Origin: Acholoe squamosa
Taxonomy: Eukaryota; Annelida; Polychaeta; Phyllodocida; Polynoidae
Length of the DNA: 64,000 nt
Assembly: GCA_949317995.1 (NCBI GenBank)
Contig: OX439036.1
Span: 92,851,920 to 92,915,919 of the forward strand
Reading direction: 5' to 3'
Below, in pieces: positions 12,643 to 22,960 of the stretch. The position numbers and the translations under genes are program-made. The notes under the pieces are model-generated. The model was given only the letters and a program-made list of their open reading frames with translations. It was not told the DNA's origin and made no database searches. How positions within the stretch are numbered: the first letter of the stretch is position 1; each line of letters starts with the position of its first letter.

Positions 12643-12870
12643 CCCTTTAAGGGTTATAGCGTGCATTAATTCACAAGGGACCATGGTTATCATTATACGT
12701 TGTGCAACTCAGGCGGGATACTCGCCAGGCGTTTGCTCATGTTCTGCTCATGCCAACTGTCCAGGGGCTTATCTTCCCCGTAGAGCCGACCCAGTGGTTA
12801 GATGTATTCTGAATGAGTTCCTCACTATATGGTTCTATTTCATGCATCAAGAGGACCAAAGAGTATATTG
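12643..12870. repeat. Family 1 MITE with TTAA-CCCTTTAAGGG left end
   Basis: TTAA (12639-12642) is followed by CCCTTTAAGGG, the family terminus. Inside, CAGGCGGGATACTCGCCAGGCG keeps the GAGT/ACTC hinge of the palindrome and a CATGCATCAAGAGGACC block ends it. Much of the interior has diverged. The open frame at 12683-12919 crosses this repeat and is not supported as a gene. Confidence 0.55.
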
Positions 12871-13087
12871 CCTAAATTTTGCTTTCGCCATAATGACACC
12901 GATGTGTGCTTTTAGTTGATTTACCTCCTTAGTTGTACTGACACATTGGTTGGTGTCTATGGGTGGTCAATAGTGCACATCCCGATAGCCTCAAGGGTGG
13001 CTGTGAACACCCAGGCACGACCACAACACTTGGGTCTCCTTCCCGAAACCCATACATTATCAATACCTGCCACAATTGCCAATACAT

Positions 13088-13589
13088 GTGTAGGGGTTTG
13101 TCCCCGTCGGGTGCACAGAGCCTTCAGAGGGACCTATTTGATTGTGTCACTCCCCCTATGTATACCATACCGATCCAGGGTAGTTGGAAGGTGGAAATGT
13201 CAGTGGGGCCGTGTTGGTGACAGGGTATGTCAGGCCAGGGGAAGTAGCTAAGGGTAGGGCTTCCGCTTCGAAGTTGGAGGGTCCCGGGTTCAAGTCCGGG
13301 TTTCTCCATGACATTTTCCGCTGACCACTACATTGGTGGAGAAACCGAGTGGTCCTGACTCGTGTGAGGGGGGGCTACGAGAGCTCAGTACCTGGGCCGG
13401 TATGGTATAGACAGGCTCTTCGACCTGCTAATGCTGAGGAACTTGGAAACAGGTGTCACACACAGCCGTTCCTGGGAACAGGAGCCTATATGGGTTGTGC
13501 GTGACTCAGTATGGGTATACATGTGGTACTGTTCAGACTGGACTGGAGGACCAGTTCTGGGCAGATATGGTCGAAGCTGGTTGGGACAA
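13088..13589 (+). repeat. ~502-bp unit with tRNA-like core, first copy
   Basis: The block GTGTAGGGGTTTGTCCCC to CCGCTGACCACTAC (13088-13331) recurs at 13590-13840 with small indels. The repeat period is about 502-509 bp, so this is a partial head-to-tail duplication. The part after 13332 (starting ATTGGTGGAGAAACCGAGTG) is present only in this copy. If the unit is a SINE-like retroposon, this extra part would be its body. A CGAGAGCTCAGTACC block follows at 13378. Confidence 0.75.
13238..13308 (+). ncRNA. tRNA-like sequence (SINE head or tRNA pseudogene), copy 1
   Basis: A 71-nt segment with the tRNA signposts GTAGCTAAGG (box A region) and GGTTCAAGTCC (box B). GGGGAAG at the start can pair with TTTCTCC before the final A, using G-U pairs. 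It carries the anticodon-loop sequence TTCGAAG. Compared with copy 2 the D and T arms are damaged (GCTA/GCTT; eight-base T loop), so this copy is probably not a working tRNA. Confidence 0.65.
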
Positions 13590-13840
13590 GTGTAGGGGTT
13601 CGTTCCCCCATTGGGTGCACAGAGCCTTCAGAGGGACTGTTCACTTGATTATGTCACTCCCCCTATGTATACCATACCGATCCAGGGTAGTTGGAAGGTG
13701 GAAATGTCAGTGGGGCCGTTTTGGTGACAGGGTATGTCAGGCCAGGGGAAGTAGCTCAGGAAAAGAGCTTCCGCTTCGAAGTTGGAGGGTCCCGGGTTTG
13801 AGTCCCGGTTTCTCCATGACATTTTCCGCTGACCACTACA
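13590..13840 (+). repeat. Truncated second copy of the tRNA-like unit
   Basis: Matches 13088-13331 almost throughout and ends at GACCACTACA, after which unrelated AT-rich sequence starts. The sequence ahead of the tRNA-like part is shared too, so the duplication covers more than a tRNA-derived head. Confidence 0.8.
13745..13816 (+). ncRNA. 72-nt tRNA-like cloverleaf, CGA in anticodon position
   Basis: The sequence folds on paper into a standard 72-nt tRNA. GGGGAAG pairs with TTTCTCC (with G-U pairs). The D arm is GCTC/GAGC. The anticodon stem TCCGC/TTGGA has one mismatch and one G-U, and its loop TTCGAAG places CGA at 34-36. A five-base variable region follows, then T arm CCGGG/CCCGG with loop TTTGAGT and discriminator A. 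Box A (TAGCTCAGG) and box B (GGTTTGAGTCC) are good matches for Pol III. CGA would read serine codons, but the short variable arm does not fit a eukaryotic tRNA-Ser. A tRNA-derived SINE or pseudogene is therefore more likely than a working gene. Confidence 0.7.
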
Positions 13841-14070
13841 CATGTATTACAGTATATATACATATTTTTAAAAGAAAGAAAGATGGGAACAGTAAAATAG
13901 ATCATCTTACAAAACTGAAACACCATATATAAAAAAGGTTTCTCACCTAGACCATTTTAGCTTCATCAATTAATAAAATCTTTTACTTCCGTGTCATATG
14001 AAAGGCGCGGCAGTCTTGTATGTCTGGTTTACAAAGACGTCCAGGACCTTAGCACACTAATAACCTAGTT

Positions 14071-14073
<3 letters not shown>

Positions 14074-14128
<55 letters not shown>
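14074..14128. repeat. (TA)n microsatellite
   Basis: An uninterrupted run of about 27 TA dinucleotides. Confidence 0.98.
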
Positions 14129-14129
<1 letters not shown>

Positions 14130-14132
<3 letters not shown>

Positions 14133-16108
14133 CCCACTTATAGGGTCTGAAGTTGCATCATTTTGGTGAGAGGGGGTCTGTAGTAACTAAAAACTACTTT
14201 CACTTTGTATGACTCAAATGTGTAAGAGTCAATATTGTTGACAACGGTGTCTCTTTATCATGGGCATGTGGATAGTCTCAGAAAAGCAATTCGTTTATAC
14301 CTGTTTCTGTTGTAAAGGGCATGAGCTCTGGAAGCAGTTTATGAAGGTGGCGCAGATGCAGATGAACATTTAAGTTCACAGGGAGGATGATGAATTTTCT
14401 ACCCCATATAAACCTAAATCCACACCTCAGAGCTCTATACCTGAGGTTTCTATAATATATTGGCTTGGGGCAACTGTTCATTGTCAATTCATGTTATATT
14501 TCCAAACACACGTGGACCTGGCAGGTATCACCATTCCCCTGATAAGTTAAGCCAATGTCATATTTTTGTATAATCATTATATTCACATTAACCATCTGCA
14601 TCCCATAATGTTATGTTATAAAGCCTTAAGTGGAGTTTTTGCAGGCCTTTCTGCAGAGTTTTTGAGATATTTACCCCTCCCCTTCTTTAAACACTTTTGT
14701 CAAGTTTAGGTGAAAGGTTGCCATTAAACATAGCTGGTGTTACATAAAGTCGCCTTCGGAGTGATGTACATCCATGCAGTAAATCAAGGTCTCGTCCAAA
14801 ATGCTTATAAATGTATAAGTTGCAACATTGTTGTGCATTGTTGGTATATTGTTGGACACTTACACAAATTCTATTACGATTTATTTGCTAGATCTATTAA
14901 ATCCCCAGTCCTCCCTAAAGTTCATTCGGGCCTTTTTTTGGGAAAAGGGGATACATAAAAACCCAAAATACCGACCTTTCCTTGCAAAAACACATTTTCT
15001 CTCTATGGTCTGTAACCCTGTTTGCCACCTTTGATAATGGCAGTCAGTTATCACTAGGGGTGGCTGCATATTACAGGTGTAAGGTGTTACCTGCAGAGAG
15101 CTTTCTTTGTGATCATTAAGACCCCTACTTGGAGGATGGGGCAAAGGGTCAGGCAGCTGACCAGCTCCACTCACGTATACAGGGGCTGGTAGTGATTGTC
15201 TAAGGTACAGTGCCAAACTTGAGACAAAGGAAAGGTAAGAACTTTGGATAAATAACCACTGTAGAAAGAGTTGCAGACAAGCCCCATAAAAAAAGAAAAC
15301 AGCATTCTTAAAATTATTCTCACATTACTAACATTTAATCAACAAACCCCATCGAAAACTGCCTAAGATTAGCAGCATTTTCTCCTGGTCCTGCAAATGA
15401 TAAAGTCCACTATGGGACACTGGGTCATGGCCAGTTTGATTATTCAATGGTCTTGTGGACAAGCCATTCAAGTGCAGTGTTCGTCCTCAAAGTCAGTTCC
15501 TCCCCTTTTATTCCTTTCTTGATCAGAAAAAAAAGAAAGGATCAGTTGTTCAGAAAATGAAACTGATCCTTATGTAATAGGTGGTCCATACCTTGCTATT
15601 TATACTTATCAATACCTGTAGACGTAATTGTTAGATAAAAGCGGGCCACTCAGTCCTACCCTACCTCATACAGACCCTCACCCTATATAGACCACATAAC
15701 GCTTTATTTCACTGTGCACTTTGACATTGTAAAGCACGAAGTGCAGTCATAGCTGATGGCTCACCATTGCTGCATGCATGCTTCATCATGCTTCTTCATG
15801 CTTACCCTGCATGTAATTCATTGTACCCAGGTTTAGCACGATGCAACAAGTAAATGTGGCGCGTTACTGACTGCAGGATTTGCTTTCGTACATCGGGATG
15901 AGACAAGATGTTAATGTCAAAGGGTTTGGGACACCTCTTCCCCAACCAACCCATATCTCCAGCAGTCAGTCCCCGTAGCACAATACATTTGAGTGATGGC
16001 TGTCACAATGGACATTGTGAGGCCACATTCTTGGCCAAACTTAACTGATAAACAAACGCCTTTGGCGCACCACGAAAGGGAGGATTTCACCGTGGGCCGA
16101 CAGCCTCA
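14130..16108. other. Non-coding stretch, little recognised
   Basis: No supported gene. A family 1 fragment may lie at 15750-15790 (CACCATTGCTGCATGCATGC). Open frames at 14278-14487, 14737-14958 and 14881-15216 have no family features and lie on opposing strands of the same DNA. Confidence 0.45.
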
Positions 16109-16112
16109 TTAA

Positions 16113-16314
16113 CCCTTTAGATGCTGCATGATACCTCCCGGCATCATGATGCACCAATGCATCGTTGGCTAGTCTACCTACCAGCACTGCATTGGTGCAT
16201 CATGCCGATACTACTAGGGTATACAAGGGACAGCATGAGTTGATTCGCCAGGGCTGCATTCCTGAATTAGGACAACCAATTGATATAGTAAAGTACTATG
16301 CGGCCATTAAAAGG
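16113..16314. repeat. Family 1 MITE, clean copy with TTAA on both sides
   Basis: This 202-bp copy defines the family. It is flanked by TTAA at 16109-16112 and 16315-16318 and starts CCCTTTAGATGCTGCATGAT. The first palindrome is ATGATGCACCAATGCA...TGCATTGGTGCATCAT (about 16146-16204). A CCGATACTACTAGGGTATAC spacer follows, then the right half of the second palindrome, CGCCAGGGCTGCATTCCTGA. It ends GCGGCCATTAAAAGG. TTAA target duplication together with a CCCTTT-type terminus is the pattern of piggyBac-type transposons. No transposase is present. Assignment to piggyBac is inference from these ends. Confidence 0.8.
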
Positions 16315-16420
16315 TTAAGTCCATCTTTAGTGGTTATTGTTTTTCTATATTTCCATCGGTCATAGTACTACGACGTACAATGGTATGGTAGAGGCCCTAG
16401 GGGGGCAATAGAGGGGCCTG

Positions 16421-16488
16421 TACACTGTATACCTATGGGTGTTCCATACCTCCACAATATTGTGGAACACCCATAGGTATACAGTGTA
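16421..16488. mobile_element. 68-bp palindromic mini-element with 9-bp flanking repeats
   Basis: Two perfect 26-bp inverted arms (16421-16446, beginning TACACTGTATACC, and 16463-16488, ending CAGTGTA) enclose a 16-base loop. The loop overlaps a second perfect palindrome, CCACAATATTGTGG (16452-16465). The element is flanked by the direct repeat AGGGGCCTG at 16412-16420 and 16489-16497. Perfect symmetry, perfect arms and a 9-bp duplication suggest a very small, young insertion. A 9-bp target duplication is typical of Mutator-like elements, and hAT elements usually make 8 bp. Confidence 0.8.
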
Positions 16489-16499
16489 AGGGGCCTGGG

Positions 16500-17389
16500 G
16501 AGGGAGGGACAACCTAGAGTGTCTTACTGAAAGCTACCGAAGGTTTGGGAACCAAGATAGCAATCGACTTTAATATTCAATTTTTGAATTGGACTTCAAT
16601 CATTATCTCCTATATTATTCCAAAATTACCAAATGTAAGGATGGGTTTGATTCACAGTATCACTTTCCAAATGAAAATCCTCCTTGACTTGATTCAGTAT
16701 TCGATACTATATACATCGTAATACAGATTAGATATTATAGCGAAGTGCTCAAGGATGTCTTTTTTTCTTTTACGTTGGATGTCGCTTTTGCACTGTCTCA
16801 AGGTTTTTATTTGACATACATGTGTCCTTGACCTTAGAACTTACGTCAGAAATATGAATGGGCACCCTTTGTAGTTTGTCAAAAGTTTAACTCATCACGC
16901 ACATCGAAGTAGATCGATACTCTGTCTTTATTTGCCAGCGAATGTCTGCTGTCATCAGGCATTTCTCCCTCAGGAAGGCATTTCTTAAGATTGTACGACT
17001 AGACACAACCAGTATGACTTAAAACCCTTAATATCAGAGTGGGTGATTGTAGGTAACACACTATGACTCCTCTGTATGATCAGCACTTAGGGCAGTAATA
17101 ACATAGGGTTTGGTAGGGCAGTCGTACCAGTGCAATTATTAGCGACCACTAGATATCGGATTAAAATGACAACACGGTGAGCAAATTAAAAATGTGGAAA
17201 CTTTATCCTGTGAAAGTTCAAACTTGTGATGTTCAAAGAGTTTTGAGTTTTAACAAGTTTATTGGCAAAAATCATACAGGTACGTTTTTCAGATCGGCCA
17301 AAACACGGCAACAGGAAAGAAATAGTGTAGCACTCAATCAGGTTGTACAGGGTTACATCAGGCAGGCATCATTTAGGGTGTAGATCATT
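16500..17389. other. Non-coding stretch
   Basis: AT-rich with no repeat that I recognise. The open frame 17177-17383 shows no family features. Confidence 0.45.
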
Positions 17390-18630
17390 ACAATATTACT
17401 AAAAACATAACTACAGCCTCTTTGGGGCTGTATGTATCACCATTGGTTTGCACAAGTCGATAATCCACAGGCAGCATGTATATTACATCTTTCAAATCCA
17501 ATTACGTAGTCTATCAAGCGACAGTTATACACCAAATACATTCAGATTTTGTTCCTGAATTCTTTCTTACTGCCTATCTGCTGAGTATTTGCATCCAATT
17601 TGTCCCAAAGGACACACCCCCTGTACAGTGGTGACTTATCACACGTCAAACACCTAGATCTGGATACCTTTAATTGTTTTTTAACATTACCGCACAAGTT
17701 CCTGGCAGGGAGTTTGACACAGTTTGGATCACAAGATACATCATACATCATAGATAGTAAATTCTTGTCACGCCTAACCTTTAGCATTTTCATGGAAGTT
17801 CTAACATGGAGATCGTATATAGATATATTCCGGGTATTAAAGATTCGAAGACATAACCGTAGGCAATGATTCTGCATAAGTTGTAAGCGGCCAGCACTGG
17901 ATTTAGGACCACTTTCATGTAGGAAACTTGCATGTTCCAGCACAGGTAGAACCATTTGTTTGTATAAGGTCAGACACAGCTTATTATCGACAAATTTCCT
18001 TAGCTATCTTAATTGATACATCTTGTGGCGGAAACTAGATATTATCTTTTCGTTGTTCCTCCGAAAGTTAAGACCACGATCAATGATAACACCAAGGTAA
18101 TTGAATTCATTAACCACTTCAAGGCGCTTACCATCCAGTTCAGCACTTACTATGCTTAAATTATGTCTGACATTAAGTAAGTCACTTGCACACCATAACA
18201 ACTTTGTTTTTTCATTATTGATAGTAAGCTTGAACAATTTACACCATTTACTGATACTATCCAGATCAGACTGTAATTTCCTTAATGCATGTTTGGGGTC
18301 TGTATCATTGACATAAATAGCGAGATCATCGGCGTACAAACAGAATTTGCAGGATTTTATAACCGACACTATACTATCAATATATATTATAAATAACAAT
18401 GGACCTAACACGGACCCTTGCGGGACACCACATGTTACAGCCTCTTCAGCAGATACACACCCATTGACAGTAACATATTGCTTTCTGTCCTTAAGATAGG
18501 AGTTAAACCAAGATACACACTGTGCAGATAAATGTAAATTCCTGAGCCTTCCTAGGAGGAGGGAGTGGTCAACCGTATCAAAAGCCTTTCTCAGATCTAG
18601 GAAGACTACAGCCGAGCACTCCCCCCTGTT
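17390..18630 (-). mobile_element. 5'-truncated LINE (non-LTR retrotransposon), CR1/L2/Jockey-like
   Basis: On the minus strand this carries the palm of a LINE reverse transcriptase, the thumb, the C-terminal tail and a 3' UTR. Homology starts abruptly near 18620, just before the FLDLRKAFDTVDH motif. The endonuclease and the first RT motifs are therefore missing, as expected from incomplete target-primed reverse transcription. The presumed 3' UTR (about 17390-17540) includes an ACAGCCCCAAAGAGGCTGT hairpin near 17415-17433. The exact 3' end and any target duplication could not be fixed. The clade is a judgement from motif style only. Confidence 0.85.
17542..18620 (-). pseudogene. LINE reverse transcriptase fragment with one in-frame stop
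   Basis: Reading down from about 18620, one frame runs through FLDLRKAFDTVDH (first catalytic Asp), CGVPQGSVLGPLLF, and YADD at 18325-18336 (the catalytic Asp pair). It then passes YLGVIID and the thumb region, and finishes with a C-terminal tail containing a PLYRGCVLW motif typical of the ends of CR1/L2/Jockey ORF2 proteins. The frame is broken only by a TAG at 18004-18006 and is otherwise continuous to 17542, with no frameshift. The short open frame on the opposite strand (17600-17869) is a shadow. This is a dead fragment, but a fairly young one. Confidence 0.92.
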
Positions 18631-18651
18631 AAATATTCGCCCCTGGTGGCG

Positions 18652-18671
18652 GTGTCGACAGTTGTCGACAC
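18652..18671. repeat. 20-bp palindrome at the LINE truncation point
   Basis: GTGTCGACA, two bases, TGTCGACAC: nine-base perfect arms about 30 bp upstream (in LINE orientation) of where the reverse transcriptase homology stops. Confidence 0.7.
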
Positions 18672-18779
18672 TGCTTTGCTGACTTTGTAATGATTGATCT
18701 TTTCAACCTTGTGGCGTGCAGGGAAAGATAGGCATGATGCAGAAATTGGCAGGCTGCCTTGATGTAGAAACACATTGTT

Positions 18780-18860
18780 GAAGAGGTATTAGGCGCCACT
18801 GCATTGATACGTTATGGCGCCTTGAGGTATCATGGCATCCTAAAAGGCTTAACATTTCAT
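18780..18860. repeat. Family 1 MITE remnant
   Basis: GGCGCCACTGCATTGATACGTTATGGCGCC (about 18792-18821) keeps the TGCATTGATGC-type arm. The rest is eroded. Confidence 0.4.
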
Positions 18861-19094
18861 TATAAGGTTCACTTTAAAAGGACTGCACACGTGCTTGTGC
18901 AAAATGGTTTATGCTGTTGCGGGACATAGTTTACGCTGTCAAAATAAAATAAGAATTATGACCACTACAAACAAGAAGTACATACCTCAATCATAATATA
19001 AACTGCAACAAAGAGGAAAAAATCTGAAGGGCCATTGTGATTGTGTGTTGGGAGGGAAGAAGTGATGTTTTACTGTTGACCTTTCATGGGCTGA

Positions 19095-19312
19095 ATAGCA
19101 CTTTCAGCATTATGCCCTTGGACATCATGATGCATAGATGCAGTCCCAGTTAGCAACTAGCCAGTCCTGCATTTATGCATCATGCTGGCCCTATTGGGTT
19201 GATACACTCCCAAAAGGGTCTGCATGATGCACAAATGCAGTACTGAGGATTGACATGCCAGCACTGCATTGATGCATTATGACAAGAGGAGAACATTCCC
19301 CTGAAGGCATCT
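19095..19312. repeat. Family 1 MITE with both palindromes
   Basis: Second-type palindrome first: CATGATGCATAGATGCAGTCC, then CTAGCCAGTCCTGCATTTATGCATCATG (about 19127-19180). Next comes the TTGATACACTCCCAAAAGGG spacer, and then CATGATGCACAAATGCAGTAC with GCCAGCACTGCATTGATGCATTATG (about 19221-19281). The order and the spacer agree with the copies at 20.9 and 57.5 kb, which supports a two-hairpin design. Confidence 0.75.
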
Positions 19313-19607
19313 CAAAGAGAAAAGGCTCTTTATTTGAGTAATGTGGTTGAACTCTGCCCCTGCTGTGGGTGATGGGGCAGATCTGTTTAGTTTGGATCCT
19401 CGTAAAATGCGTGGGCAGCTAGAGCACGCTGCTCGTTACACCAACTGCTGTCAGTGGTGGCTGTACCACCATCATTTTATTTTCTTTCAAGTCCTTTCAG
19501 AACTCTACCATTCCTTTTAAGTTTAACTCTGATTATTACCATGATGAAATCCTGGTGGGTATTCTCTCGCGCTGAATTGACCAGTACATTCCACAGAAAA
19601 GTTTTGA

Positions 19608-19730
19608 TAGCCTCAGTAAAGTAGGATGCGCATGATGCATGGATGTAACCTAAAAGAGTTGCTCGCCCTGGCTGGATATTAAACCCCAAACGGGCATAAG
19701 GCAGTAAAGTTCTATCCATCCCATAAAGGG
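19608..19730. repeat. Family 1 MITE, right part
   Basis: GCGCATGATGCATGGATGTAACC near 19626, and a right end CATAAAGGG followed by TTAA. Confidence 0.5.
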
Positions 19731-20532
19731 TTAAATCCCTTGATTTGTGGGTTAGAGGAGACATTTGGAGGAGTAAATAAAGACTTTTAATCCTGTTGGT
19801 GAGAAGAGGGCTCAGTAAGTGCCCACCACCTGTCAGTGCACTGTGTGTGGGGTGTCAGGGGGTGGTGGGGGGCTGCATGTTGAGGGGAGGCCAGTTTGAC
19901 AATTTACTACATAATAGCTATACTGCCGGCTTAAGACGCTGCTATTGCAGGCTGGGACGAGGGTAAAGGGAACAGGACACTCCTTTTGTATATACTCTCC
20001 TTACAGGAGCTGTAGACATGCTGGGAAATCTACAGTCTATATGCCACTACAAAAAAAAAAGTTGGCTGTCATCACTACCCTTGTCAGAAAAAAAGGTCCT
20101 TTCAGATTTCTTCTGATAAAAACGTACTATAAAATGATGAAAATGATTCTTCATGAATCTTATCAGCTATGGTTATGGATAGATGTATTAGCACTCTCGC
20201 TGTCAGCAAATATTGTATATTTGTGTCAAGTACCTGTTTTGGAGTGACAATATTTCTCTAAAAAAATAAATGTTTTGTTTTATAGTGAAATTTACAGAAA
20301 GTAAACATTCATTATCACCAATAAACACATAAAAAAAAGCTTCTTATCATATTAAAGCTTAGGGTCCCAGGAATGTAGCTGAATATCAATAATGAGCATT
20401 TTCACTTTTAAATACCTTGCAAGGCTTTAGTTGGTATTTGATGTTTGCAATTGGCAACTTGTGGCAGAGTCCAACGTGATGACAATGTTACAAACTTTAT
20501 GAGGAGAATGTTGCCAACTTCTGTCTATCTAA

Positions 20533-20735
20533 CCCTATAACACTTTGATGGCCGCATAATGCCTCGGTTTCATATCCTATGGCGCCATGGTGCACCAATG
20601 CAGTGCTGGTGAGTAAGTTAGCAAGGCATGCATCATGCCTATATGGTTGGCATGTTGCATGAATATAATATTCTTGGAGTACAAATGCCAGGGCTCCATT
20701 CTTGCTGCTCCATTCCTGCGGCAATTAAAAAGAAA
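20533..20735. repeat. Family 1 MITE, nearly full length
   Basis: Starts CCCTATAACACTTTGATGGC. The first palindrome reads GGTGCACCAATGCAGTGCTG..GTTAGCAAGGCATGCATCATG and the second GGCATGTTGCATGAATATAA..GCCAGGGCTCCATTC. The right terminus is lost in AT-rich sequence. Confidence 0.65.
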
Positions 20736-20944
20736 AGTGGTTTGAGCATTATACAACAAGGCGTGTTCCTTGCAAATTCTCCTGCATGTGTGGTGTAGAT
20801 CAAAGCTGGAGGTTCAGGAGGTGCTTGGCGATTTGAACACCTCTCATTACACACTGTCTCACCCCAGTACAGGCAGAGGTCAGGGCACACCAACAAATAA
20901 ATATACCACCCTGCTCTACCCTAGATCTTCAGACGGCTCCATAG

Positions 20945-21245
20945 TGTATAATACACTATGCCCTTAGGTCATCATGATGCATGAATGCAGCCATAATGAC
21001 TTTGGCGGGCTACACGTATTATGACCTTACAGGGTTGATGCGCTCCCAAAGGGATGACATGATACCCCCCTAAATATCAATGCAGTGCTGGCACTCAGAC
21101 TCATCAGCACTCCTTGATGCAACATGATGATGAAGGAACATAAAACTCATGAAACTCATGCATCATGAGCTCTGAATATGAAACTAATACAGCATGGACC
21201 CTTAACCCACAATATGAAACTGATGCATCATGAGCCCTTAAGGGG
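20945..21245. repeat. Family 1 MITE plus a local triplication
   Basis: Palindrome pieces CATCATGATGCATGAATGCAGCC (about 20968) and CAATGCAGTGCTGG (about 21080) flank the spacer GTTGATGCGCTCCCAAAGGG. Near the right end the motif ATATGAAACTGATGCATCAT with GAGCCCTTAA occurs three times with changes (about 21140-21245), a small tandem expansion of the MITE end. The tail is GCCCTTAAGGGG. Confidence 0.65.
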
Positions 21246-21689
21246 ACCTTTTCCTTTTGGGCATTTATGGGCATTATAGGACTTGAAGCATTTCCATGAG
21301 GCACCAGGCAGAGCTGAGAAAGCACTCACAGCCATTGCATTAGCTGCACCTCACTGACCCTTCATACAAAGCATCAGATCTAGCTTCATCATGAGTGGAA
21401 CACACTGTGCAGGTGTGTCTGCCAGGGTCACAACATGTTAATGACAGAGCATAGTGCATGAGAGCATTCTGCAGTCCATAAAGGGGTGATGTACAACCAA
21501 GCTTTTTTCTGATCACAAAACATTATGGCAATTACCACTGCTCTCCTTTGTGCTTTCACCCGGAAGCTGTGGCCATTCAAAAACTGGTATGTCACCATCA
21601 GATAGGGTAGATCCACCTTGTGTCACAGAATTCTTTAAATGAAATAATTATGTCTCTAGGTTCATGCTTCCTGATGGGCAAGGTATGCA

Positions 21690-21850
21690 CCAGTGAGTCT
21701 ATTCGAGATCCATTGGTGCATTATGCAGGACCTTTTGGTCCTGCATCCATGCATCATGATAAGTATGCTGAGCATAATGCATTAAAGCATGATACTGCCC
21801 CGAAAGATACCTATAGTAAAGATGGCGATCCACAAATGTCTGCCTTAAGG
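21690..21850. repeat. Family 1 MITE fragment
   Basis: CCATTGGTGCATTATGCAGGACC (about 21711) and GGTCCTGCATCCATGCATCATGA (about 21738) make one palindrome. The ends are missing. Confidence 0.55.
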
Positions 21851-22213
21851 GGGATAGTTGGGCAGGTGGAGGGGGTGAAAGCCCGGGGTGAATTAGGTAG
21901 GTACAGAAAGGTATAATATGATGAGGGTGAGTGGGAGCACTGAGGCGCATCTGAAGACTGTGTGGGCGAGGGAGCAATGTAATGCAGTTACCCCCTCTGT
22001 GCCTACTCCGACCAAACCACAATGGATATGCTCCCAGTTACATAGCAAGTCAAGGATGGATACAGGGGGCTTGGGTGATCCCTGACCTGTCCCTCTTCCA
22101 GGACATTGTGGGGGGCGGGGGAATAAATATTCCCACAATTAATGCTTGGTTTAGCCAAACTATGGCAGTGTGTCAAGGGACTCCTCATCTATATCCCAAG
22201 CAGGCGGTCATAT

Positions 22214-22440
22214 AACCCTTTTTACACTGCAAATTCTTATACATCACTTTATCCTTATGGTGCAGCAGCCCTGGTGTGTGCCTCGCCAAGGCTGCATTCA
22301 TTCCTCATCAAACCTACAGGGCTGATGCACTACCAGCGGGGTTGGCATGATGCACATATGCAGCACTGGTGAGCAGACTCACCAGTAATGCAATGTATTG
22401 GTGCACCATGACGACCAAAGAACATGAAGATATCATGCGA
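22214..22440. repeat. Family 1 MITE, nearly full length
   Basis: TAACCCTTTTTACACTGC starts it. CTCGCCAAGGCTGCATTCATTCCTCAT (about 22281), GGCTGATGCACTACCAGCGGGG, GGCATGATGCACATATGCAGCACTGG (about 22343) and GTATTGGTGCACCATGACGACC (about 22396-22417) follow in the family order. Confidence 0.65.
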
Positions 22441-22589
22441 CCCTGGGGAGCTGATGTACATGGCTCTACACGTATACACTTGATATAAGATGTTCACAGG
22501 GTAATATATAAAGTTGCCAACACGCATTGTATACATAGTCAGGTCTTTTATTATATGCACAATCGCGATTTCTTAATGGAAATGTTCTG

Positions 22590-22960
22590 CCAAGGCCTAA
22601 ACGCAAAAATATAAAAAAAAGGTTTTTTCCAGTTACCCGACCGACCCTAGCAAAACAGGGATGATCCTAGAAATTTTGTTGTTGTTGTGAAGTACTAACA
22701 TTTTTTGGCAATTTTTAGGCATTTTTCCCATGATTTTCATATCTTTTTGATCAGTTTTTCATGGAGCTTATCTAGGTCTTTATCTATTGGTATACAGTTC
22801 ATAACATTCATTCATATTTTTACATGAGCTTCACATTCCTTGTGTTTTCATAACTCTACTGTAAAATCATAGAATCCAACATGTCTGCCCATACATTTCT
22901 ATACAAAAAAAAAGATAAAAAAAAAAAGAAAGAAAATCCGACCTACTGATCCTAGATATT
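22590..22960. repeat. A/T homopolymer-rich old repeat
   Basis: TTACCCGACCGACCCTAG near 22634 and ATCCGACCTACTGATCCTAG near 22937 bracket sequence with long A and T runs. Related blocks occur in reverse orientation at 3.5-3.8 kb and a CCGACCCTCCCGACCC block near 34165. It is probably an old dispersed element. The class is not determinable by eye. Confidence 0.4.

Noticed and set aside
13745-13816. Functional tRNA-Ser(CGA) gene
   Set aside because: It lacks the long variable arm of serine tRNAs, has a weak anticodon stem and sits in a duplicated repeat. It is kept as tRNA-like only.
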